Origin: Gongronella butleri
Lineage: Eukaryota; Mucoromycota; Mucoromycetes; Mucorales; Cunninghamellaceae
Direction of reading: 5' to 3'
DNA: 64,000 nt
Assembly: GCA_025201375.1 (NCBI GenBank)
Contig: JAIWZP010000007.1
Coordinates: 744,001-808,000, forward strand
Position numbers and translations under genes: made by a program. The notes beneath the pieces are model-generated. The model was not told where the DNA came from. It did not search any database and worked only from the letters and a program-made list of their open reading frames with translations. Every line of letters begins with the position of its first letter. Position 1 is the stretch's first letter. Shown piece by piece: positions 58,000-64,000 of this stretch.

Positions 58000-59410
58000 T
58001 CCTACTGTACAGTAGAAGAAGAGCAGCATTTTTTTTCGGGGTCACTTTGTCACTTGCTGCGCGCACAACAACACCATTATTTTTTCCTACTGTATAATAG
58101 AACTGTAGATACCGTAAAGAAATAACCTACAGTAGTACAGCACAATACTGTACTACTGTAAGATAGACTCCTAGACAAAAGTGAATTTCTAAACTTTGCA
58201 GGCTTGTTGTGCCTCCAGAAATTTTTTTACAGCCCACCTTCGCGCCGATGAAAATCGCGTCGTCGCCGCAGGAATTTCAGTCCAGAGCTTGCGCCGAGTC
58301 CGCGCGATTTTTTTTAGCCCGCAAATTCGCCAAATCCCCACATTTGGACTATTTTGCACCTATCTCTTCATCTGCGTGGCTGATCCCGCTCAAAAATTGC
58401 TGCATCGCAGTCAGCGCAAAATTTGCAATGAAAAAGTTTAAACCCGCAAAGCGCTACAGTAAGACCACTTTTGAAAAATTCAGGGGTCACGCAGGGGTCA
58501 CACATTTCAGTCTCAGAAAATGCCAAATTTGGGAAATTTCGAACTCCGAGTGATCAATGCATCCCAAACAGGTAACTCCAACGATTTGCGATTGGCAGAC
58601 AAAATGGCACGTCGTCTCAAGAAGGTCAGAAAAAAGTGCAAAGAGTGACGCATGAACGGCGATCGACTGAGAAAACGTGCCTACTTTGGGCAAGATTTTT
58701 TTTGCAAAAGTTTAAGGTTTGACACTTCCAAATTAAGGTGGTGCGCAAATTGCATGGATTTTTTATTTTTTTTTATTTTTTTACTTTGCACAATTTTGTG
58801 GATGGCTGCTGCAGCAGTAGCCTGCCTGCTGAAAATACTGTATAGTACTGTAATGCCCGATGCAAAAAAGTTTAAACCGCCAAGCTGTCTCCTGTCAGGC
58901 TTTGCCCTGCAGGCCTGGCATTGATCGCCAATCCGCAGCAAATGCTGCAGCAGAATGTCAAAATCCAATCTAAAAATATCTGTCGCGCTTAGGAGCGCGT
59001 CTCAAATCAAATGCATCCGGTCTGCAAGAGCGGATGTTCACCAATTCGTCAAGACTCCTCAATCTGCACCTCTCTATCGCAAGCTTTCTCTCTTTTACTT
59101 CTCGTGTCAAGCCAACAATCTTGTTTCCCCTCTCGGTGGCCTCTCCTCGTTGCAAGTTCCTCGTGTCCCTCGTCAATATCCAATGTTCAGTCAGCTCCTT
59201 GTACATACAGTAATTTGTCAGCTCCTTTTACTAATGCAGTCCACGATTAGTGAGCATTGGAAGGAGGTGGTCGAGGACCAATGGGTCTCGACCTCAAGCC
59301 CCTTTCTGGTTTTCTCAGGGCAGATGCCTTTCAAATATTATAAATAGTCTCATAATTCACATAAGAAATAAAGGCATCTGCCTCAAAAAGCTTATTTTTA
59401 CCAGTAAGAT
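58000..59410. other. Repeat-rich block, right of the palindromic element
   Basis: No gene recognised. Perfect palindrome CTACTGTACAGTAG (58002-58015) abuts the element, and further TACTGTA sites follow near 58085, 58130-58160, 58455 and 58838-58853. A 130-residue open frame at 58955-59347 has no recognisable features. Confidence 0.45.
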
Positions 59411-59939
59411 CACTTTCCTAGAGCTCTTTTGGGTGTTTATAGTATGTGTTTTAGAGTGTGATTCCGCGCTGGAACCTAACAGATTGAGGCAGATAAAAAA
59501 TTCATGCATTTTCCTTTTTTTTTTTTACATATCATGCATATTTTTTTTAGAAACAATAATGCAATCTACTTCTCCCTTCTTCGTCCATCATCCCGCTGAG
59601 GTCGTCAATACCCAGACCTCCTCTCCCTCCGTAGTAGACGACACGACGTCGTCCCTATTGTCGGACGAGGATTACTACGAATGCTTCTCGTCGGCGACGA
59701 CGGCGCCGCTAGACGTGATCCGACAAGACCGGGTGAGGCGAAAAGTGTACGTCTTACGCAAGATTCTAGCCAATCCCGGGGACTGGCAACTAATGGGCCT
59801 TCTCGAAAACATCGCCGCACAGGAGGAAACGGCACGCATTGCCGCGGCGGCGCTCGAAACCGCCAGAATTCACTTTCCTAGAGCTCTTTTGGGTGTTTAT
59901 TATGTGTTTTAGAGTGTGATTCCGCGCTGGAACCTAACA
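59411..59939 (+). repeat. Pair of about 70-bp direct repeats bracketing an open frame
   Basis: The segment 59411-59481 recurs at 59871-59939 with a two-base difference in length: CACTTTCCTAGAGCTC... through ...CCGCGCTGGAACCTAACA. Between them is ATG 59560 followed by about 117 residues (Ser/Thr/Asp-rich, then DVIRQDRVRRKVYVLRK and NIAAQEETARIAAAALETA), a helical, gag-like or unknown protein running into the second repeat. This could be the remnant of a retroelement or a local duplication. Confidence 0.6.
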
Positions 59940-61073
59940 CCACCTCCTGTCCTATGATATGATACTGTAGCGCATTGCAAGTCATCCCACCATTACAGGT
60001 AGATGCTTTGTACGCTGTACAGTACCCCTGTTTGTTAGTAAAACTACAGTACAATACTGTAAAAATAATCGGGGGTCGACTAGACCGCTGTCGAGCAAAT
60101 CGCGATCAAACATTTTGATGAAAAAGTGGATTTTCTCTGCGAGTTTTGGCCATCCGTCCATGAAACTAGTCTCATTCGAAAGAGATTCAACGGCTGCTTT
60201 CCAACATCAAAAGCGCCCTGGGTTGTTGTTTCTTCCATTGTTGAGAGACTTGGGTTTGAAAAATTATGATATCCAATGTTCGATACTTTGATTGACTTTT
60301 GGCAGCGTACTACTGTACTGTACTGTACCTCGTACCTACAAACAAAGACTACAGTACAACAGTATCATACAAAGGTCGTGCATCATCGTGCGAACAATCT
60401 GGAAGAAATGTCATTTGAGAGCGTGTTTTTTTCGAATGGTCTGGAGCAAGCTGCAAGCAAGTTTTTTCATTATTGCGATCCACGAAAAATGTTGAGAGCG
60501 AGCCGATGCTGAATCTGTGAAAATATCATAGGTATGTTCATATCGCAACAACTCACAAGCAAGTTTGAAATCATCCGGCCAACTCGCCAACAGGTCAATG
60601 AATCTCTGCATTTCAACTTTCCGTTGATGAAGAAAAGACAAAAGAGACGCTTGAAAAAAACAAGTGGCAAAGTTTGATGTCAATTCAATCGTTGACACGA
60701 AATGATTTTTTTCAAAAATTCCCCACATCATCGAATTTTGAGCAAATGTCGCGTTCCTGGGATATAATATCATATGGTGATTTTATCATACGTATTTGAA
60801 ATTTGATTTTCTTGGAAATGCGGCTCGAAAAAGGTATCATAACAGTCTAGATACCGTATGATGGAGCTGTTGTTACTGTAGGCCCATCTTTTGAGGCGAG
60901 AAAAGGAGTGAGTCAAAATGTCGTCCAGACTCCAGACCGTGGCTGGGCGTCGATTACTGTATGCGCACTTGAGGCTACTGTAAAACGCAGTCAATTGTCG
61001 ACTTTTTCGCGATCACGGCAAACTGTATCATATTATTAATACTGAAGACTTCTCTCTGAACCCTTGTGCTTAT
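59940..61073. other. End of repeat-rich block
   Basis: No gene is seen. More TACTGTA/TACAGTA sites (60016, 60044-60060, 60309-60325, 60348, 60876, 60955, 60978) and several ATATCATA-type motifs. Confidence 0.45.
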
Positions 61074-62152
61074 TTATTTTTCTGATATTGCTTGCTTTTC
61101 ACGTAAAGAGAACAGCAAGTCGGCCAGCGCGTTGCGTGTCGCGGATGGCGGCATAATGTCGGTGTCGTCGATGCTTCCAAAAACGTCGCTCCAGTCGCCC
61201 TGTTTATCCCTCAGCAGGCTCTTGAGCAGGTGCTCGATCATGGCAATGACAATGACTATTGATAGCAACATGCAAAAAAAAAAAAAAAGATCAAAAATGG
61301 CTGCAAAAACAGGGAATTTCGAGCTGCGTTGCATCCCTACCGCCACAATCGGCGCCGTTTGTCTGCTGCGGTGCGCCGGGCACCACGACGTCATATGGGT
61401 ATCTGTCGCCAAGCAGGCGTTTGAGTTGAAACATGGTTCTCTTGGCCACGCTGAGATTTGTGGTGTCCATGCTGTCATAATAGTAAAAAGTGCGTGTCGG
61501 CCGATAAAACACGATCAAGGACCTGGTAAAAAAAGGAGGGAGTGGATGTGAGCCATTGCACGCGCGTGCGCGCCTTTTTTTGCCATTACCAATGCGAGCC
61601 ATCGTATGCGTGAGAAGGCGATCCATCATTGACGGGCACAAAGATCACCTCACGTTTGTCCAAATCCGGCGGCAGCACGGCCTTTAGCACCTCGGGCGAC
61701 TCTACACGCCGCAATGGGGAGTCAATGTCAATGGGAACAGCAGAAAAAAAAATGAGGAAAATAGATTACCAGTCGAGTGGGTCAAAAGCTGCACTATGGC
61801 TGGACGCAGCAACAGGATGTCTGTGCGCGATTTTAACGGGATGCGCTCGGCATATTCCATGTAAAATTCAATGATGGTGTCATTCAGCCAGCTGCTCTCG
61901 TCTAACGTGGCCAGGTCCTAGAAAAAAAAAAAAAAAGTCCACGCGGGTCAGCCGAAAAACAAAAAAAAAAAAAAAAAAAAAAAAAGAGGAAAAAGGCCCG
62001 TTCCTCCGCCACGCGCGCGCTGCCCGCAACCTGCTGACTTTTGCTGCTCTTTTCTCCACACTTGGCCCGTGGTGCTGGGCCTAGCGATGCAGGTTGCCGA
62101 TGCTTACATCAGAGCGGACGACCACGTCGTGAAAGTGGAGGATAAAAGACAT
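61074..62152 (-). CDS. NEDD8-specific protease NEDP1/Den1 (SENP8-like, Ulp1 family)
   Basis: Five exons: 62152-62108, 61917-61770, 61701-61590, 61522-61341 and 61255-61074; 222 residues, near the 212 of human SENP8. A cysteine protease that removes NEDD8 from cullins and other targets. N-terminal match: MSFILHFHDVVVRSD joined to LATLDESSWLNDTIIEFYMEY, the family's substrate-binding start. Catalytic parts: SHW (His-Trp, split by an intron) SLIVFYRPTRTFYYYDSMD (Asp), and QQTNGADCG (Gln and nucleophile Cys), also followed at once by an intron, then VIVIAMIEHLL. The C-terminal tail after DCG is longer and more charged than in animals. Confidence 0.88.
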
Positions 62153-62907
62153 GCAATTGCGTGCCCGTCGGGCGTCGGAGTCGTGTGCATTACTATTTTT
62201 TTCCCCGTGACAAGCCACGCCTATCATTTTTTTTTCACCATTTTCACGCCATTGTGCCCTGTGATCCACGAGATGATTTTCTTCAATGTCTTTTTTTTAT
62301 TATTATTATAGAAGATATAAAATACAAAAAGGGGCGCTAGGCCATGTACATCTTGATCCAATTCTTGTTCCAACAAGGAAAAAAGAAAGCATCTATCATA
62401 GCAGATCAAAAAAAAAAGAACAGATCAGCAACCCAATCTCCACCAATCCATGATGGGCAAGCAAAAGCAAGATGAAGTGGTTATGGAGACATTGGTTTCA
62501 GACAAAAAATTATAAGGTAGCTAGGTCGTTTTCATCATCACCGAAACGGTTAAAGCCAAATGCCAGGATCATCCTTATAACCAAAGCCATGCCACTGCCA
62601 CTTTTTTTCTTGCTTTTGCCATGCCAACAGAGTGCGTGTGTTGTTTTGCTTGCTTACCTCGATTACATGGCCATTGCCACAAAGTCCAAAGAGAAGAGAG
62701 AAGTAAGAAAAGCAACAGAAAAAAAAAAAAGCGCGGGCGTCGCTCGCCTTTTTAAATCATCAAGAAAAAAATTTTCACGTCTTTTGCAAGCAGCAGTCAT
62801 ATGTCGCGCCGCTTGAATTGGTATGAATTTGGTAGCACAAGGCGGCTGGAGATTTTTTTTTTTTGCATTTTGCATGATGCTCATTGTCTGGCGCCTAGTG
62901 TCGCGGA
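62153..62907. other. Intergenic, no gene seen
   Basis: Contains A/T runs and short frames only. The right half is downstream of the CsbD-like gene, the left half is the deneddylase promoter. Confidence 0.4.
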
Positions 62908-63378
62908 TCATGGTGCTGTTTTTGTCGGACCATGAGGCGGCGGGTGCTGTGCCGAGTAAATTTCGTCGTTTGCTTGCTCTGTGCGTTCCATTTGGCGGAA
63001 TTCGTATTCGTCGTCGCCGCTGACGTAGCCCATGACCTTGCCAACGATGCCCATGACGCGGCTATACTCGCCATGGAGCCTGCTTGGGACGCCCTCTTGC
63101 GAAAGCCGGCGTGCCTGCTTGGATGCGCTCGACGCCCATGTTTCCCATGTCTGTCCGCGCTGCTCGAGACTCCGTAGCCCCGTCATTGCGCCCAAGCGCG
63201 TCTGCACGCGCCCCGCCTGGCCCCACAGCGAGCTTTTGCACTTTAGCCATGTCGGGTCGCTGTCGCTGATCATGGCAAGATGTTCATCGATGGGAGTCGC
63301 TGCCTCGCACGCCAAGACGCCATCGTCAATGTCTTGTCTACTTGTTGGAAGGATGGGGGTCGAACCCTTGAAGGGCAT
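62908..63378 (-). CDS. Probable CsbD/Hmp1-like small protein
   Basis: Single exon, 156 residues from ATG 63378 to TGA 62908. Two related segments, SSLWGQAGRVQTRLGAMTGLRSLEQRGQ... and SRLHGEYSRVMGIVGKVMGYVSGDDEYE, resemble the paired G-x-x-x-G-AVTGD pattern of CsbD-like stress proteins and of the fungal Hmp1 protein, which recognises mismatched and cruciform DNA. The N-terminal 45 residues are polar and of no known type; the C-terminus is Pro/His-rich. The similarity is by eye only. An upstream open stretch to 63498 contains a T-run-encoded FFFFF and is probably not translated. Confidence 0.45.
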   Translation of the reverse strand: MPFKGSTPILPTSRQDIDDGVLACEAATPIDEHLAMISDSDPTWLKCKSSLWGQAGRVQTRLGAMTGLRSLEQRGQTWETWASSASKQARRLSQEGVPSRLHGEYSRVMGIVGKVMGYVSGDDEYEFRQMERTEQANDEIYSAQHPPPHGPTKTAP

Positions 63379-63699
63379 TGGAGTGGGAAAATATGACCAA
63401 AAAAAAAAAAAGAGAGACAAGAAATGAAAAAAAGTACGTGGAAAAAGATTTTCGAGGCAAGTGCGAAACGTTGCACAAAATGCGAGACGCCGGTTCATGC
63501 GCTTTTAAAGTTTCTGACGATTGTTATTTCCAGGCGCAAAAAAGGTGCTTAAAATTCTACGGCAGCGGTTTCACTTTTTGTATTGTAAGGGGGGCCATGG
63601 CGGGCCATTATGACCTAGTTGTTTGTTCATTTTTGTTCGTGGGTGTGTCTTTTTCTTTTACGTTTAAATTTTTTTTAACCCAACCCAAGAAAAAAAAAA

Positions 63700-64000
63700 A
63701 TGAACAGCGACACGAAAGTACCTCCCATGTCAGAGACCAAGCCTGTGGATTCGCCGTTTTTGGATCAGCCATTGTCAAGCAATGGTCAGGCGGCAACGTT
63801 TGGCTACCAAGGCGGTGGTGGATATGGCCAGCAAGCCAACACCATTGGCCAACCTGGCCAGCCGGGCTCTCCTTTTGGCGACAATGGTGGACAGAACACG
63901 CCTCCCATTGGCAATGCTGGCCAATCGATGACCCAAACTGGCTCTCCCTATCATCAAGGTGCTGGTGCTGTTGGAGCTATTGGCACGCCTCCCGGCGCTG
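63700..64000 (+). CDS. Gly/Gln/Pro-rich protein, N-terminal part (runs off the right edge)
   Basis: ATG 63700 follows an A run and opens 100 codons without a stop to the window edge. The start is polar (MNSDTKVPPMSETKPVDSPF), then a low-complexity region of Gly, Gln, Asn and Pro with loose repeats (GYGQQANTIGQPGQPG, QSMTQTGSPYHQG). It could be an RNA-binding or membrane-associated protein with a disordered head; nothing more can be said from this part. Confidence 0.6.
   Translation, partial: MNSDTKVPPMSETKPVDSPFLDQPLSSNGQAATFGYQGGGGYGQQANTIGQPGQPGSPFGDNGGQNTPPIGNAGQSMTQTGSPYHQGAGAVGAIGTPPGA

Noticed and set aside
63345..63375. GGTTCGACCCC box-B-like sequence on the minus strand
   Set aside because: It lies inside the CsbD-like coding frame and the stems do not pair.

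Overview
The window is nuclear DNA of a fungus. Genes are split by many short introns (about 60-125 bases, GT...AG). Several products are typical of fungi: a Dal5/allantoate-type permease, a Rom1/Rom2-type Rho GEF with DEP-DH-PH-CNH layout, a Hoy1/Phx1-like homeodomain protein and Ste24. Many introns begin GTAAAAA with a long A run and end in a long T run. The overall style suggests an early-diverging (Mucoromycota/Zoopagomycota-like) fungus, but that is inference; no rRNA or other marker settles the phylum.

Layout. 1-998 (-): partial four-span membrane protein. 1192-3050 (-): fasciclin-domain membrane protein. 4539-6720 (-): Dal5-family permease, facing away from an SPT2-type histone chaperone (7518-9223, +). 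9381-11089 (-): CDP-diacylglycerol synthase. 12464-35973 (+): six tandem paralogues of a bacterial-style adenine-N6 DNA methyltransferase fused to a Type IIG/TaqI-like target-recognition region. 38886-43736 (+): Rho GEF. 44167-46373 (-): homeodomain factor. 49314-50727 (-): inositol-pentakisphosphate 2-kinase. 52562-54025 (-): EIPR1/TSSC1 WD40 protein. 54432-56258 (+): Ste24 CAAX protease. 56259-61073: repeat-rich block with a 1,019-bp near-perfect palindromic element. 61074-62152 (-): NEDP1/Den1 deneddylase. 62908-63378 (-): probable CsbD/Hmp1-like protein. 63700-64000 (+): start of a Gly/Gln-rich protein.

The striking region is the 23.5-kb methyltransferase array. Each unit has a disordered acidic N-terminus, a helical region, a gamma-order N6A methylase core (FYTP, DPxxGxGxF, WGxExDPFA, NPPY) and a C-terminal recognition part (LLNSS, KIPYAxPT, VYDLY). 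Five copies are open from start to stop once introns are removed. Copy 2 carries one in-frame stop and two frameshifts. No nuclease, ATPase or other restriction/BREX partner is visible, so these look like orphan DNA methyltransferases acquired from bacteria, given introns and diversified by duplication. They differ from the MT-A70-type enzymes (DPPW motif) usually credited with fungal 6mA.

The other genes are ordinary housekeeping functions (phospholipid synthesis, cell-wall signalling, inositol phosphates, prenyl-protein processing, NEDD8 cycling) and are not obviously linked to the array.
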